Numbered from the stretch's first letter, positions 48,660 through 60,849 are shown. The stretch is 64,000 nt of DNA from Pectobacterium sp. A5351 (GCF_028335745.1 NZ_CP116477.1:3410001-3474000); one strand, 5' to 3'. Made by a program: numbers and translations. The notes: generated by a model from the letters alone, not told the origin.

Positions 48660-49539
48660 AATGTCACCTGTTTTGACTGTGAGGTGATGATATCACCTCT
48701 ATTCAGGTGGCCAAATTCAGTGTGCCACTACAAAGTTCATTCAAAAACAAATCCCACTCATTACGAGTAATATACCCCCAGGACTTTGGCGTTTTTATTT
48801 TTAGATTACCATATTGAAATGCCAAATCTGCTATCGCCGTCCGTGTGTTTGTCGGTAACTCATTAAACTTCAAACCAACTGATTCGGCATCAAAAGCATT
48901 TCCTACCTCTCTTAGTGCTTTTTGTGTGTAAATAGAAGTTAAGAAGTCAGCGTCATTTTCACTCAAAGTTAATGGTGAGTTTCTTAATTTTTCAGCAGCA
49001 ACACTCCCTTTAATTTTGGTATAAGGTGACAATATATCCACAAGATCTTGCGGTACGCCATCACGTAGCAATTCATTTTTATCTCGTTGTCCTAAATCCA
49101 CACCTCCACCGATAGTAACACCTGAGTTTTCATCTGATTTCCCCTCTTTATTTTTAGGAACATACCCGTTTTCTTTAAACCCTTCAGACTCTAATAAAAA
49201 ATTTATATTAATTCTCAGCTTGTCTGAAAGCATCTGTCGACGTAATTTAACTCGTTCATAAAGTAGCTCTTCAGCACCGGTTCTAATAACACAATTAGAA
49301 ATAGGATAAGCTGAGCAAGTTAATAAAAACATATCCTTATCTTCTGCTTCTAAGAAATTTCCATCACTCTGATCAACATCGCCATGAATTAATAATGCTA
49401 CACAAGTCGAGCATGAACCGGCACGACATGAATATGGCAAACTCTCCCCAGCTTCTTCGAAGGCATCTAATATATACACATCATCAGGGCATTCAATCTC
49501 TATGTTAGTATCAAGATCTCTTACTATATACGTTGCCAT

Positions 49540-50026
49540 TTTCATTTCCTTTTTACAAAAAGGACTATCGTGCGCAAAAACACTTTTCCCGCTTACATCC
49601 AGGTCGCCGTTTTTTTATCTCTTCATATTTTACTTTTCCTTCTGTTTCGTTTACTCCATGAAAATTAACTTCCAATTTATTTTCACTTTGAAAACCCTCA
49701 TCTTTTTTCATTCATTGGCCTCATTTATAAAATAAATAGCTTCACCTGCCATCATGGCTATATCAATTCACGATTCACACCGTAAATTAGAGGGTATAAT
49801 GCAAGATCCTAATCATTTTTTATTTTAAAGAATTTTAATAACCAGAATTGTCCTGTGGAATAAATAGAACCATTGAAATAATTACGATCAGTAACTCTAC
49901 CATTGCGATAGGGTTCGTAAATTCCTCACTAAATGGTGAATTAAGAAAGTTAATCAGAATAAACAAGACATTAAACGGCCAATACACTGATAAACACATT
50001 TATAACAATGGGTTAGCAAATAAATA
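49540..50026. other. AT-rich region upstream of the bacteriocin gene
   Basis: About 490 bases with no supported gene. A 77-codon plus-strand frame (49502-49735) is mostly Phe/Ser/Leu and overlaps the bacteriocin start. It holds the bacteriocin promoter. I found no LexA box and no frame resembling an immunity protein. Confidence 0.5.
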
Positions 50027-50060
50027 AGAAAAGGTGCACCATTAACGGCGCCCCTTTTCT
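50027..50060. terminator. Terminator after ypeA
   Basis: AGAAAAGGTGCACC / GGCGCCCCTTTTCT form a hairpin with two mismatches and a 6-base loop, about 65 bases past the ypeA stop. Confidence 0.75.
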
Positions 50061-50124
50061 CAGCATTGGGAATATTCTAGAGAAGAAAAAATATTAACGG
50101 ATATCGCTTGAAGATCGGAATAAA

Positions 50125-50550
50125 TCAATATTCCCGATCTTCAATCAGGCGTTTTCCCAGCGTGACGCTATCAACCATCTCGTAGTCGAGTTTTTCATAC
50201 ATGCCGATGACAGCATCGTTGTCCTCACGCACCATCAGGTGGATCTTCGGACAGCCGCGGGCAATGAGTTTTTTCTCCAGTCGGCTAATCAACGCATTCG
50301 CAATGCCGCGGCCACGAAAATCAGGGTGCACGCCAAGGTAGTATGCCGAACCACGGTGGCCGTCGTAACCGCCCATCACCGACCCCACGATTTCGCCGTT
50401 CACCTCTGCGACCAGAAACAGATCGGGGTCGTGATTGAGCTTACGTTCGATGTCCATTTCAGGATCGTTCCACGGGCGCAGCAAGTCGCAGCGTTCCCAA
50501 AGGGTGATCACGGCTTCAAAGTCATCCTGCCTGAATATGCGGATTTCCAT
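50125..50550 (-). CDS. ypeA: GNAT acetyltransferase YpeA
   Basis: 141-residue GCN5-related N-acetyltransferase. Acetyl-CoA binding motif [19 protein letters not shown] and the segments [19 protein letters not shown] and [18 protein letters not shown] match E. coli YpeA closely. The substrate is unknown; it resembles RimI-type enzymes. Start at 50550 follows the E. coli N-terminus MEIRIFR. It marks the return of the E. coli-like order after the accessory block. Confidence 0.93.
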   Translation of the reverse strand: MEIRIFRQDDFEAVITLWERCDLLRPWNDPEMDIERKLNHDPDLFLVAEVNGEIVGSVMGGYDGHRGSAYYLGVHPDFRGRGIANALISRLEKKLIARGCPKIHLMVREDNDAVIGMYEKLDYEMVDSVTLGKRLIEDREY

Positions 50551-50653
50551 CACAGTCGCCATTTTGTAATAAGGTAAATCGTGATTATCGCGTGATTTTT
50601 ATCAGACGCAATCCTAAATTGCGCACCGCCATCGGGAATCACACAACGAGTGA

Positions 50654-51664
<1,011 letters not shown>

Positions 51665-51667
51665 GTC

Positions 51668-52120
51668 ATGCAGATTTGGGTCGATGCCGACGCTTGTCCT
51701 AACGTCATCAAAGACGTGCTATTTCGCGCGGCAGATCGCACGCAAACACAGGTCACGCTGGTTGCCAACCAGACTATCAAGGTGCCGCCGTCGCGTTTTA
51801 TCCGCACGCTGCGCGTCTCATCGGGTTTTGATGTCGCCGATAATGAAATTGTACGCCGCACTGAAGCGGGCGATTTGGTGATCACCGCCGATATTCCGCT
51901 GGCAGCAGAAGTGATAGAAAAAGGCGGCGCCGCGTTGAACCCGCGCGGCGAACGCTATACGCCGGATACCATTCGGGAACGGCTGAACATGCGGGACTTT
52001 ATGGACACCATGCGCGCCAGCGGAATACAAACCGGTGGCCCCAGCGCATTAAGCCAGCGGGATCGTCAGCAGTTCGCTAATGAACTGGATAAGTGGTTAC
52101 AGCAGGCGAAAAAACCGTAA
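51668..52120 (+). CDS. yaiI: UPF0178 family protein YaiI
   Basis: 150-residue member of the YaiI/YqxD family (DUF188, PIN-like fold). The N-terminus [18 protein letters not shown], a middle [11 protein letters not shown] segment and a [19 protein letters not shown] tail are family marks. Function is unknown; the acidic residues suggest a metal-binding nuclease fold. It starts 3 bases after the hemF stop, so it is co-transcribed. Confidence 0.92.
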   Translation: MQIWVDADACPNVIKDVLFRAADRTQTQVTLVANQTIKVPPSRFIRTLRVSSGFDVADNEIVRRTEAGDLVITADIPLAAEVIEKGGAALNPRGERYTPDTIRERLNMRDFMDTMRASGIQTGGPSALSQRDRQQFANELDKWLQQAKKP

Positions 52121-52186
52121 CGGTCTGAAGCACTCGCCATCCCGCCGCTTCTGCTTTAGCAGACAAGGCAGAATGGCGATGCATAC

Positions 52187-53461
52187 TTAGCGATAAACTG
52201 GCAGTAAATCGAGACTGGAAAGAATGTGTATCAGCGCGGTGCCAATGCCAAATAGCAGCACCAGTGCAACCATCGCATTGCCACCTCGCACGCGGAACAG
52301 CGGGCTACCGAAGCGGACGCGCGACGCGCGAGCCAACAGTGCTGGCGTAATCACCGCCCACACCGTAGCCGCCAGCCCGGCAAAACCAATCGCATAAATA
52401 AAGCCATTCGGATACAGCAGCCCACCGATAACGGGTGGAAGAAACGTCACCAGTGCCGTTTTCGCTCTTCCCATTCGGCTATCGTCAAACTTCAGCAAAT
52501 CCGCCAGATAATCGAACAGTCCCAGCGTCACCCCGAGAAACGAACAGGCAACAGCAAAGTTGGAAAAGACGGTGAGCAGCACGTCCAGATAAGGGCTGTT
52601 CAGCACCCCACCCAACGCCTGCACCAGAACATCAATATTACCGCCCCGCTCGGCAATCCCGATAAAGTCAGGGCGAGCGATATTGCCCATCGTGCCAATC
52701 AGCCAGATGGCATACATCACCAACGCCAGCACGCTGCCAATAAACAAACAGCGCTTGATAATCTGCGGTTCACGACCGTAGTGCTTCACCAAACTAGGAA
52801 CGTTGCCATGAAAGCCGAAAGACGCGAGACAAAATGGCAGCGTCATCAACACATATGGCAGATAGCTGGGTGACGCTTCCGCCACATTGAATAAAACAAC
52901 GGGCTTAACGTTCCACAGCAGACTGCCGAACGTCATGAAAAAAGTCAGGACTTTGGCGGCCAGAAAAAATGCGGTCATGCGGCTTACTGCTGCCGTACTC
53001 CACCACACGGTCAACGCAACAAACAACGCAAACAGGAAGCCGCCGGTTCGTGCGGAGAAGTCGATCGACATCTCAGCAAGCGAGTGATGGATGATTGAAC
53101 CACTCGCTGAAATGTAGGCATAAGTCAGGATATAGAGGACGAAGGCAATCGATATGCCATTAACAATATTCCAACGCTTGCCCAGCAGATCTTTAGTCAG
53201 CGTATCGAAGCTGGAGCCAACCGGGTAATTAAGGTTGGCTTCCAGTATCATCAACCCCGAGTGGTACATGCAAAACCAGGTAAACACCAACACGGCAAAT
53301 GACCAGAAAAACCAGGCCCCCGACATCACCACCGGCAGGGAAAACATCCCGGCGCCGATAATCGTTCCTGCAATAATCATCGCCCCACCAAGCAGCGAAG
53401 GGAGACGCTTTTCTGTACCGCTTTTTGCTACTGTATTTTCGTTCACTGCACGTGTAGCCAT
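52187..53461 (-). CDS. mtr: Tryptophan-specific permease Mtr
   Basis: 424-residue inner-membrane aromatic amino acid symporter (HAAAP family) with about 11 helices. It aligns with E. coli Mtr along its length ([23 protein letters not shown] in outline, [57 protein letters not shown]). Its N-terminus is about ten residues longer. It is convergent with yaiI; a loose hairpin with TCGCCAT/ATGGCGA arms lies at 52132-52177. Confidence 0.94.
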   Translation of the reverse strand: MATRAVNENTVAKSGTEKRLPSLLGGAMIIAGTIIGAGMFSLPVVMSGAWFFWSFAVLVFTWFCMYHSGLMILEANLNYPVGSSFDTLTKDLLGKRWNIVNGISIAFVLYILTYAYISASGSIIHHSLAEMSIDFSARTGGFLFALFVALTVWWSTAAVSRMTAFFLAAKVLTFFMTFGSLLWNVKPVVLFNVAEASPSYLPYVLMTLPFCLASFGFHGNVPSLVKHYGREPQIIKRCLFIGSVLALVMYAIWLIGTMGNIARPDFIGIAERGGNIDVLVQALGGVLNSPYLDVLLTVFSNFAVACSFLGVTLGLFDYLADLLKFDDSRMGRAKTALVTFLPPVIGGLLYPNGFIYAIGFAGLAATVWAVITPALLARASRVRFGSPLFRVRGGNAMVALVLLFGIGTALIHILSSLDLLPVYR

Positions 53462-54060
53462 AACCGATAGTCGCTCGTTGGATTTTTGTTAAAATAGACA
53501 TGAAAAACACGCCTTTATTCTATATTATCTCTGCCATCAATAATGATCACTAACATATTTTTATCGCAACCTCTAACGGTATAAAAAAGGCTTAATTATC
53601 TTCATTTGTATAGGAGCTAATCTATATCGATGCGCTTATGCTGCCTTTCGTTGGTTTCGGCGTATTTTTCTCATTTTGATTTGATATTATTTAGCGGATA
53701 AATCAAGGTAATTAGATGACATCATGTCAAAGACGGAAAACTTTATTTAATATAAAATATTACATCACTTTCAAACTACTTATCAAAATGGATAAAATAA
53801 ATTTATAATCTACAGAAATTACTTCCAATGGAAATAATTAGCTTAATCACAACAACCATTCATCATATACACTTCCTGAAAAATTTTAACTAAATTCTTA
53901 CAAAGACGCCAATAACGATCACTTACAACATTCTCTTTGTAATTTCACAGTAACCTACATCTTATGCTATATAAGAATAAAGGGAAGTCACCTTTCATGG
54001 CTGAATTAATAAAACATACATTGCATATCATTTATTCACATAAAACAAAAGGCGTTAACA
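53462..54060. other. AT-rich intergenic region between mtr and the methyltransferase
   Basis: About 600 bases, very AT-rich, with divergent genes on both sides. It must contain the mtr promoter and the methyltransferase promoter. I see no supported gene, repeat or clear operator in it. Confidence 0.5.
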
Positions 54061-55086
54061 ATGAAGAATATAGATTTTCCTCAGCATGAGGATAGTTTAA
54101 TTCGGCATATCTGGCTTTCCAACGTACTGACTCCCGTATTATCCGTTTCCCTTGAACTGAACCTGTTTGAATTACTGGCGCTAAAACCATTATCTTTAGA
54201 CGAGCTATCCACACAATTAGGCCTCAGTAGTGACTCCGCTGAAGCCCTTACCGCCACACTTGGCGGAGCTGGCCTGATACAAAGCAACAATAGTGGTTTT
54301 TCTCTGACGCCTGTCAGCAATAGTTATCTATTACGTGATAGCCCATTTTATTGGGGACACATGATCAACTGGTTTAAAGAGGCTCAACTCAGTCATGATA
54401 GCCTGATGGAAATACTCAGGCAGCGTAAACCGACAGCAATGGGTGATGGCATTCTGTTGACCACCGGCTGGGAGGAAAACTCAATGAGCAACGAACGAGC
54501 CCGAACCATTACTTCCGCAATGCACAGTCACTCATTTCCCATCGCGCTTGGTTTAGCACAACAGCTCACACTGCCGGAAAACTGCCACGTGTTGGATTTA
54601 GGCGGAGGATCTGCTTGTTTATCTATTGCATTGGCGACAAAAAATAAATCCGCCACCTTTACCGTTGCGGATCTTCCCACTGTATGTGAAGTCGCGCAGG
54701 ACTACATTAGCCAGTTCAATATGCAGGAACGCATTGGAACACATGCGCTGGATATGTTTAACCAGCAGTGGCCTGTCGGATATGACGTAATCTTTGCCGC
54801 TAATGTTCTTCATGACTGGGATAAAGAACAGTGCCAGTTTTTACTTCAGAATGCCCGACAGTCACTTAAGAAAGGTGGGGAAATTCTGATTTACGAAATG
54901 TTAATCGACGAAGATCAGGCTGGTCCTCTCATCGCAGGCATGTTCTCCATCACTATGCTGCATATAACCAAAGGCAAACAGTTCCGCGCTTCAGAACTGG
55001 AAACGCTGCTAAAAGAAGCTGGATTTTCAGAACCGCACACTCAACCCATTTACAGTGGCTATTCGCTGACGCGGGCAAGAGCATAA
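54061..55086 (+). CDS. SAM-dependent O-methyltransferase (COMT/hydroxyneurosporene type)
   Basis: 341 residues. An N-terminal dimerisation winged helix (LELNLFELLALKPLSLDELSTQLGLS in outline) precedes a methyltransferase_2 domain with motif I VLDLGGGSACLSIAL, acidic post-I FTVADLPTV and the catalytic LHDW of O-methyltransferases. Such enzymes usually act in natural-product pathways on small phenolic or heterocyclic hydroxyls. No partner biosynthetic genes lie nearby; it stands alone between mtr and maeB behind an AT-rich 600-base upstream region, which suggests acquisition. Substrate unknown. Confidence 0.88.
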   Translation: MKNIDFPQHEDSLIRHIWLSNVLTPVLSVSLELNLFELLALKPLSLDELSTQLGLSSDSAEALTATLGGAGLIQSNNSGFSLTPVSNSYLLRDSPFYWGHMINWFKEAQLSHDSLMEILRQRKPTAMGDGILLTTGWEENSMSNERARTITSAMHSHSFPIALGLAQQLTLPENCHVLDLGGGSACLSIALATKNKSATFTVADLPTVCEVAQDYISQFNMQERIGTHALDMFNQQWPVGYDVIFAANVLHDWDKEQCQFLLQNARQSLKKGGEILIYEMLIDEDQAGPLIAGMFSITMLHITKGKQFRASELETLLKEAGFSEPHTQPIYSGYSLTRARA

Positions 55087-55099
55087 CCACATTCATAAA

Positions 55100-55125
55100 A
55101 ACCCCGGCTCAGAATCAGCCGGGAT
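55100..55125. terminator. Terminator between methyltransferase and maeB
   Basis: CCCGGCT / AGCCGGG stem with a 7-base loop, flanked by AAAAA on the left and a TGTTTAG stretch on the right. It lies between convergent genes. Confidence 0.78.
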
Positions 55126-55151
55126 GTTTAGATTTAGTCAAGTAAGGCCGT

Positions 55152-57431
55152 TTACAGCGGCTGAGTTTGTGCTTCTACCACCGCCAGTGCGACCATGTTC
55201 ACGATCCGGCGTACGGAGGCAATCGGCGTCAGGATGTGTACGGGTTTTGAGATACCCATCAGTACCGGCCCAACGGTCACGCCTTCTGAAGAAGACACGC
55301 GCAGCAGGTTATAGCTGATACGTGCAGACTCCATATTCGGCATGATCAGGATGTTAGCCGATCCTTTCAGTGGGCTGTCCGGCATTTGCTCGCGGCGGAT
55401 CGCTTCCACCAGCGCGGCATCGCCGTGCATTTCGCCGTCAATCTCCAGTTCCGGTGCCAGCTTGTTGACCAGCGCCAGCGTGGCACGCATCTTCTGCGCC
55501 GTCGGCGAATCGGAGGTGCCGAAGCTGGAGTGCGACAGCAGCGCGACTTTCGGCTCGATACCAAAACGACGTACGCTTTCTGCCGCCATCAGGGTGATTT
55601 CCGCCAGTTGTTCCGGCGTCGGATCGGCATTGACGTAGGTGTCGGCAATGAAGGTATTGCCGCTCGGCAGCATCAGCGCGTTCATCGCGCCCGCCGCCTG
55701 CACGCCTTCACGGTAGCCGAACACTTTTTCAACCACGTCGAAATGCTCTTCATAGGTGCCAATCGTGCCGCAAATCAGCGCATCCGCTTCGCCACGGTGA
55801 ACCATGATGGCTCCGATCAGCGTTGGGTTGCCGATCACCGCGCGTTGTGCTTTTTCCTGCGACACACCACGACGCTTCATCAGTTCGAAATACTCGCTCC
55901 AGTATGCTTTAAAGCGCGGATCCGATTCGTTGTTGACCACTTCGAAATCTTTACCGATGGTCAGTTGCAGCCCCAGTTTTTGCAGGCGCATCTCAATGAC
56001 GCTCGGGCGGCCGATCAGAATCGGGAACGCCAGACCCAGCGTCACCAGCTCCTGCGTAGCGTGCAGCACACGCGCATCTTCACCTTCCGCGAATACCACA
56101 CGCTTCGGCTGCTGACGCGCCTGTGCGAAGATCGGTTTCATGAACAGGTTGGTTTTGTAGACGAACTGGGTCAGTTTTTCGATATACACATCGAAATCTT
56201 CGATCGGACGCGTCGCCACGCCGGAATCCATCGCCGCCTTCGCTACCGCGGGGGCGATCTTGATAATCAAACGCGGATCGAACGGTTTCGGAATCAGATA
56301 ATCCGGCCCGAATGACAGCTCCTGATCGCCGTAAGCAGAGGCCACCACTTCGCTCTGCTCCGCCAGCGCCAGATCGGCAATCGCGTGCACGCAGGCCAGT
56401 TTCATCTCTTCGTTGATCGTGGTCGCGCCCACGTCCAGCGCGCCGCGGAAGATGAACGGGAAGCACAGTACGTTATTCACCTGATTCGGATAGTCCGAAC
56501 GACCGGTACAGATAATCGCATCCGGGCGCACTTCTTTCGCCAGCGGCGGCAGAATTTCCGGTTCAGGGTTTGCCAATGCCATGATCAGCGGACGCGGTGC
56601 CATGGTTTTCACCATATCCTGCGTCAGTACGCCAGGGCCGGAGCAACCAAGGAAGATATCCGCATCAGGGATAACATCGGCCAGTTTGCGCGCGCCGTTA
56701 TCTTCCACCGCATACGCCGCTTTGGTTTCTTCCATGTTTTCATCACGACCGTGATAAATCACGCCGCGCGAATCACATACGACAATGTTGTGCTTCTGGA
56801 GACCCAGCGCCACCAGCAGATTCAGACAGGCGATAGACGCCGCGCCTGCACCGGACACCACCAGACGCACATCAGAAATATTTTTTTCGACTACGCGCAG
56901 GCCGTTCAAAACGGCGGCGGTACAGATGATCGCCGTGCCGTGCTGATCGTCGTGGAAGACGGGAATCTTCATGCGCTCACGCAGCTTCTTCTCGATATAA
57001 AAGCACTCCGGTGCCTTGATGTCTTCCAGATTGATACCGCCGAACGTCGGCTCCAGCGCGGCGATCACGTCGATCAGCTTGTCTGGATCCTGCTCGTCGA
57101 CTTCGATATCGAAAACATCAATGCCGGAGAATTTTTTGAACAGAACGCCTTTACCTTCCATCACCGGTTTACCAGCCAGTGCGCCGATATTGCCGAGGCC
57201 AAGAACAGCCGTTCCGTTAGAGATCACGGCGACCAGATTGCCGCGCGCGGTGTATTTGTAGGCTGCCAGCGGATCTGCTGCAATTTCCAGACAGGGTGCC
57301 GCAACACCAGGAGAATACGCCAACGCCAGATCGCGCTGCGTCGCCAGCGGTTTCGTCGGGGAAACCTGAATTTTTCCGGGGATCGGATACTGGTGGAAAT
57401 CAAGGGCGCTTTGCTTTAGCTGTTCATCCAT
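55152..57431 (-). CDS. maeB: NADP-dependent malic enzyme
   Basis: 759-residue MaeB: oxidative decarboxylation of malate to pyruvate with NADPH production. The N-terminal malic-enzyme half (residues about 1-425) has [33 protein letters not shown] and the NADP fold [13 protein letters not shown]. The C-terminal half is a phosphotransacetylase-like regulatory domain ([52 protein letters not shown]), not catalytic in relatives and thought to sense acetyl-CoA. Confidence 0.97.
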   Translation of the reverse strand: MDEQLKQSALDFHQYPIPGKIQVSPTKPLATQRDLALAYSPGVAAPCLEIAADPLAAYKYTARGNLVAVISNGTAVLGLGNIGALAGKPVMEGKGVLFKKFSGIDVFDIEVDEQDPDKLIDVIAALEPTFGGINLEDIKAPECFYIEKKLRERMKIPVFHDDQHGTAIICTAAVLNGLRVVEKNISDVRLVVSGAGAASIACLNLLVALGLQKHNIVVCDSRGVIYHGRDENMEETKAAYAVEDNGARKLADVIPDADIFLGCSGPGVLTQDMVKTMAPRPLIMALANPEPEILPPLAKEVRPDAIICTGRSDYPNQVNNVLCFPFIFRGALDVGATTINEEMKLACVHAIADLALAEQSEVVASAYGDQELSFGPDYLIPKPFDPRLIIKIAPAVAKAAMDSGVATRPIEDFDVYIEKLTQFVYKTNLFMKPIFAQARQQPKRVVFAEGEDARVLHATQELVTLGLAFPILIGRPSVIEMRLQKLGLQLTIGKDFEVVNNESDPRFKAYWSEYFELMKRRGVSQEKAQRAVIGNPTLIGAIMVHRGEADALICGTIGTYEEHFDVVEKVFGYREGVQAAGAMNALMLPSGNTFIADTYVNADPTPEQLAEITLMAAESVRRFGIEPKVALLSHSSFGTSDSPTAQKMRATLALVNKLAPELEIDGEMHGDAALVEAIRREQMPDSPLKGSANILIMPNMESARISYNLLRVSSSEGVTVGPVLMGISKPVHILTPIASVRRIVNMVALAVVEAQTQPL

Positions 57432-57481
57432 TTTATGTACCTTTTCGGTTTTGTTGTGTCTGTAGGGTCGAGAGTACCCAG

Positions 57482-57610
<129 letters not shown>

Positions 57611-57806
57611 GTGTTTACCAATGGCTAAACTACCGAGAATGGCAAAAACTGCGGGGGAATGCTGGTTAATATAGTTATTTTATTTGACGGTTTTTCGTTC
57701 AGCAGCCGGATACGCGACAGGAAGAAATCGCGCGGTGCAGGCGCACTACGCGATAACCGAGGATGAACGATAAAGCAGATGGGCGATGAGAGACGGTAAG
57801 GCGAAA
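57611..57806. other. Spacer between the ERIC element and the SorC-type gene
   Basis: About 195 bases with no supported gene or clear terminator. Together with the ERIC it separates maeB from the sugar-acid locus. Confidence 0.45.
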
Positions 57807-58772
57807 CTAGTGTTTGGCGGAGATCAAACTCAACACCGTGCGGGCATTGCTGGCGCTGGTGGCGATCACATCCACAATGCCAGAGCGCAGCGCAGCCAGA
57901 ATCGCCGTTGCTTTGGTGTTTTCCGAGGCGATCGCGATCACATAAGGGATTTTGCGTAACTGATCGAGACTCAGCCCGATAACCCTATCGTTCATCACCG
58001 TATCCACTGGTCGCCCCTGAATATCTAAAAAAGCATAGCCGGCGATATCTCCGACCACGCCCTCATCCTGACGCGCCGTGATGATCTCCTGTGAGGTAAA
58101 CCAGCCGAGTTGAACCATGAAACTGTTTTCGTTCATGTCACCCAATCCCACCAGCGCAATATCCGCCTTGCTTGCACGTTCAAGTGTTTCATTGATCAAA
58201 CGGTTTTGCATGAAGGAAGATTTTAGTGCCGAATTTTCAACATAGGCGGGCGCGTACAGCGTTTCGCTCGTGGCATTAAATTTCCGCGCCAGATGACGGC
58301 TGATATGGTCAGCATCAATCAGTTCCCCGTCGCGCTGCGTGCCGCCGATGCCACAGATAAACTTGCAGTGTCGTTCTGGAAATACGCCCACGTGACTGGC
58401 GACAGCCGCCACGTTGCGCCCCTGCCCGACCGCCACAGACATGCCGTTTTTCAAAATACTGGACAAGTAAGTGGACACCAGCGATGCCACCTGCTGGCGC
58501 TGTTCATCCTCATCATGGTGATCGATCGCAATCAGCGCACGCTTGATGCCAAAGCTCTTAATAAACTGTTGTTCAAGCTGAGAGCTAAATACCGGATGAT
58601 AGCGGACATTAATTTCAACAATCCCTTCCGCCCGCGCCCGCTTTAACAAACGTCCAACCTTGATACGCGAGATACCAAAGCGGCTGGCAATCTCTTCCTG
58701 CGTTTGTTGATTTTCATAATACGCGACGGCTATTTCCGTTAGTAATTCACTGTCTGAATCAAATTCACTCAT
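57807..58772 (-). CDS. SorC/DeoR-type transcriptional regulator
   Basis: 321-residue sugar-binding regulator. The N-terminal helix-turn-helix (TQEEIASRFGISRIKVGRLLKRARAEGIVEI in outline) is followed by a SorC sugar-phosphate-binding domain (residues about 60-320; VGQGRNVAAVASHV, GDIAGYAFLDIQGRPVD, VIGLSLDQLRKIPYVIAIA). It is encoded downstream of the triosephosphate isomerase gene (33-base spacing) and probably controls both arms of the divergent locus. The inducer should be a phosphorylated intermediate of the pathway. Confidence 0.92.
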   Translation of the reverse strand: MSEFDSDSELLTEIAVAYYENQQTQEEIASRFGISRIKVGRLLKRARAEGIVEINVRYHPVFSSQLEQQFIKSFGIKRALIAIDHHDEDEQRQQVASLVSTYLSSILKNGMSVAVGQGRNVAAVASHVGVFPERHCKFICGIGGTQRDGELIDADHISRHLARKFNATSETLYAPAYVENSALKSSFMQNRLINETLERASKADIALVGLGDMNENSFMVQLGWFTSQEIITARQDEGVVGDIAGYAFLDIQGRPVDTVMNDRVIGLSLDQLRKIPYVIAIASENTKATAILAALRSGIVDVIATSASNARTVLSLISAKH

Positions 58773-58805
58773 GGCTTAACCCATTTTGGTTTCGCTTAGG
58801 GTCAA

Positions 58806-59600
58806 TCACTCACCCTGTTCATTCAACAATGCTGAAACACGGCGCACCAGTTGGCAGAAATTCTCCGCATCCCATGCAGACCTGCCAATAAATAACCCGT
58901 CAATATCGGCGCATTGAATAAGTTCGACCGTATTATGCGGATTCACGCTGCCGCCGTACAGAAGCGTCATACGAGAGGCAGTGTCTTCGCCATAAAGGAC
59001 AACCAGCGCCTGACGCAAAGCAGCGTGAATCGCTTGCGCTTCCTGTGCGGAGGCTGGCGTTCCCCCTTCGCCGATGGCCCAGACAGGTTCATACGCAATG
59101 ATGACCTGTTCCGCCTGCTGCGCGTGTAACCCCGCAAGCGCAATTTTCATTTGTCGAATGACGGTTTCTTTGGATACACCCCACGCTTTCTCTTGCGCAC
59201 TGTCGCCCACACAAACCAGCGGACGCAGTTGATAACGCAGCGCGGCCTGCACTTTTTTCTGAATATCCGCATCGTTTTCCGCAAAGTGCTGCCGCCGCTC
59301 GGAATGCCCCAGCTCGACCAGCGATGCGCCGCAATCACTGACCATCAACGGAGAAACCTCTCCCGTCCACGCGCCGTTGTCAGCATAGTGCATGTTCTGC
59401 GCCCCTGTCAGGCAATTCACCTTGTGCGCAGACAGGTAGTCGGTCACCTCCCTTATCAACGTAAAAGCGGGGATGACAAAAGGCTGAATACCTGCGCCAG
59501 CCGCATCGTTAAGCTGTCTGGATAACACCGTGCAGTAATCCACCGCGTCCTGCCGGGTCTTATTCATTTTCCAGCTCGTCCCTATCATCACCTTTTTCAT
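58806..59600 (-). CDS. Triosephosphate isomerase paralogue of the sugar-acid locus
   Basis: 264-residue TIM-barrel enzyme interconverting dihydroxyacetone phosphate and glyceraldehyde 3-phosphate. Catalytic Lys in GTSWKMNK, His in LVELGHSERR, Glu in IIAYEPVWAIGEGG, phosphate-binding LLYGGSVNPHN. It diverges from the housekeeping TpiA pattern in several places and belongs with TpiA2-type enzymes found in four-carbon sugar pathways. The PdxA2 reaction gives DHAP, so this enzyme would feed it into glycolysis. GGAGATGAC provides the ribosome site. Confidence 0.92.
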   Translation of the reverse strand: MKKVMIGTSWKMNKTRQDAVDYCTVLSRQLNDAAGAGIQPFVIPAFTLIREVTDYLSAHKVNCLTGAQNMHYADNGAWTGEVSPLMVSDCGASLVELGHSERRQHFAENDADIQKKVQAALRYQLRPLVCVGDSAQEKAWGVSKETVIRQMKIALAGLHAQQAEQVIIAYEPVWAIGEGGTPASAQEAQAIHAALRQALVVLYGEDTASRMTLLYGGSVNPHNTVELIQCADIDGLFIGRSAWDAENFCQLVRRVSALLNEQGE

Positions 59601-59729
59601 GTCATCTCCATCGCTTACACAGGGGCTTTCGTTCTATCGTAACAAAAGCGCATCTAACAAACTTATATTCACTCTACAAACAAATGTTCGATCACTAAAA
59701 CGGATAAAAAAGAAATCAATTGTGGTTAA

Positions 59730-59745
59730 TGTGATCGAATTCAAA
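59730..59745. promoter_or_regulatory. CRP-like site in the divergent promoter
   Basis: TGTGA-TCGAAT-TCAAA matches the CRP consensus TGTGA-N6-TCACA with one mismatch. It lies about 100 bases before pdxA2 and 130 bases before the isomerase start, fitting cAMP-CRP activation of a catabolic locus. Confidence 0.5.
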
Positions 59746-59785
59746 GCTATTTCTCAATTAAACCGTAAAATCCCATAAAACAAAA

Positions 59786-59808
59786 GTTCAATACATGAAC
59801 ATATGAAC
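59786..59808. promoter_or_regulatory. GTTCA/TGAAC repeats, candidate SorC-type operator
   Basis: GTTCA (59786-59790) and TGAAC (59796-59800) form an inverted repeat with a 5-base spacer. A further TGAAC follows at 59804-59808. The cluster sits directly upstream of pdxA2 and is a plausible operator for the neighbouring SorC-family protein. Confidence 0.45.
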
Positions 59809-59844
59809 AAAACCACTTCGGTTTACGATAAAAAAGGGGAAATT

Positions 59845-60849
59845 ATGTCGACCGCAAAAAAACCTGTTGTTGCTCTGACCATCGGCGATCCAGCAGGGAT
59901 TGGCCCTGAGATTTCCATTGCCACCATGATGGATAAAGAGGTGTATGAAGAGTGTCGTCCTTTCCTGATTGGTTCAGTACCGATCGTCCGTCGCGCGATG
60001 GCCATCAAAAACTGTGATTTTTCGATCAACGTCATTACCTCTCCCGCCGAAGCCAAATTCACCTGGGGTACGTTAGATATTCTGGAAACCGGCAACTACG
60101 ATTGCGATAGCATCGAATGGGGCAAGGTCCAACCGCTGGCCGGAAAGATGTCCCTTGATTACGTCATGAAATCCATTGAGTTGGGCATGGCTGGCGACAT
60201 TGATGTGGTTTCCACTGCGCCGATCCACAAAGAAGCGATCAAACTCGCAGGCTGTAAACTACCGGGGCATACCGAAATTTATCAGGTTGAAACCGGTTCG
60301 GATTACGGCCTGACGATGTTCCATGTGCAAAAACTGCGGGTATTTTTCGTCAGCCGCCATATCGCACTGAAAGAAGCCTGCGACTATGCGAATAAAGAAC
60401 GTGTTCTCGCCTGTGTACAGCAAATCCACCATGAATTCACCGCGCTGAATATTAACAATCCACGTATCGCCGTCGCCGCGCTCAACCCGCACGCCTCGGA
60501 TAACGGCCTGTTTGGTCATGAAGAGAAAGACAACCTGATTCCTGCCGTCAAAGCCGCTCAGGAAATGGGCATCAACGCGATAGGCCCGATTCCTGCCGAT
60601 TCTGTTTTCCACCTTGGAAAACAAGGGCATTACGACGCCATTTTGTCGCTCTATCACGATCAGGGGCATATCGCTTGCAAAACGCTCGACTTCGAGCGCT
60701 CCATCACCATCACTTTTGGTCTGCCATTTATGCGTAGTTCTGTCGACCACGGCACCGCTTTCGATATTGCGGGAACGGGCAAAGCAGGCACGGTCAGTAT
60801 GCTGGAATCAACGCTGGTCGCCGCACGCTACTGGAAGATGAAGCACTAA
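59845..60849 (+). CDS. pdxA2: 4-phospho-D-threonate/erythronate 3-dehydrogenase PdxA2
   Basis: 334-residue PdxA-family NAD-dependent dehydrogenase and decarboxylase. In acid-sugar pathways it converts 4-phospho-threonate or 4-phospho-erythronate to dihydroxyacetone phosphate plus CO2, rather than serving vitamin B6 synthesis. Family motifs are GDPAGIGPEIS, PIHKEAIKLAGCKLPGHTE (metal and substrate residues), ALNPHASDNGLFG, LYHDQGHIACK and SVDHGTAFDIAGTG. ATG 59845 follows GGGGAAA. It is the first gene of the four-gene operon with the EIIB-kinase fusion, permease and EIIA. Exact sugar acid not determined by sequence. Confidence 0.93.
   Translation: MSTAKKPVVALTIGDPAGIGPEISIATMMDKEVYEECRPFLIGSVPIVRRAMAIKNCDFSINVITSPAEAKFTWGTLDILETGNYDCDSIEWGKVQPLAGKMSLDYVMKSIELGMAGDIDVVSTAPIHKEAIKLAGCKLPGHTEIYQVETGSDYGLTMFHVQKLRVFFVSRHIALKEACDYANKERVLACVQQIHHEFTALNINNPRIAVAALNPHASDNGLFGHEEKDNLIPAVKAAQEMGINAIGPIPADSVFHLGKQGHYDAILSLYHDQGHIACKTLDFERSITITFGLPFMRSSVDHGTAFDIAGTGKAGTVSMLESTLVAARYWKMKH

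Noticed and set aside
49502..49735. Possible bacteriocin immunity gene (77 codons, plus strand)
   Set aside because: Overlaps the bacteriocin start, is dominated by Phe, Ser and Leu from AT-rich DNA, and does not resemble a pesticin or colicin M immunity protein.
49540..49800. LexA (SOS) box for the bacteriocin gene
   Set aside because: No CTGT-N8-ACAG pattern found in the upstream region.
52132..52177. Terminator between yaiI and mtr
   Set aside because: TCGCCAT/ATGGCGA arms are separated by more than 30 bases and lack a T tract; too loose to list as a firm terminator.
55386..56315. 309-codon plus-strand frame opposite maeB
   Set aside because: Antisense shadow of the conserved phosphotransacetylase-like half of MaeB.
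56385..57419. 344-codon plus-strand frame opposite maeB
   Set aside because: Lies entirely antisense to maeB, rich in Arg/His/Gln as expected for a shadow frame, with no recognisable domain.
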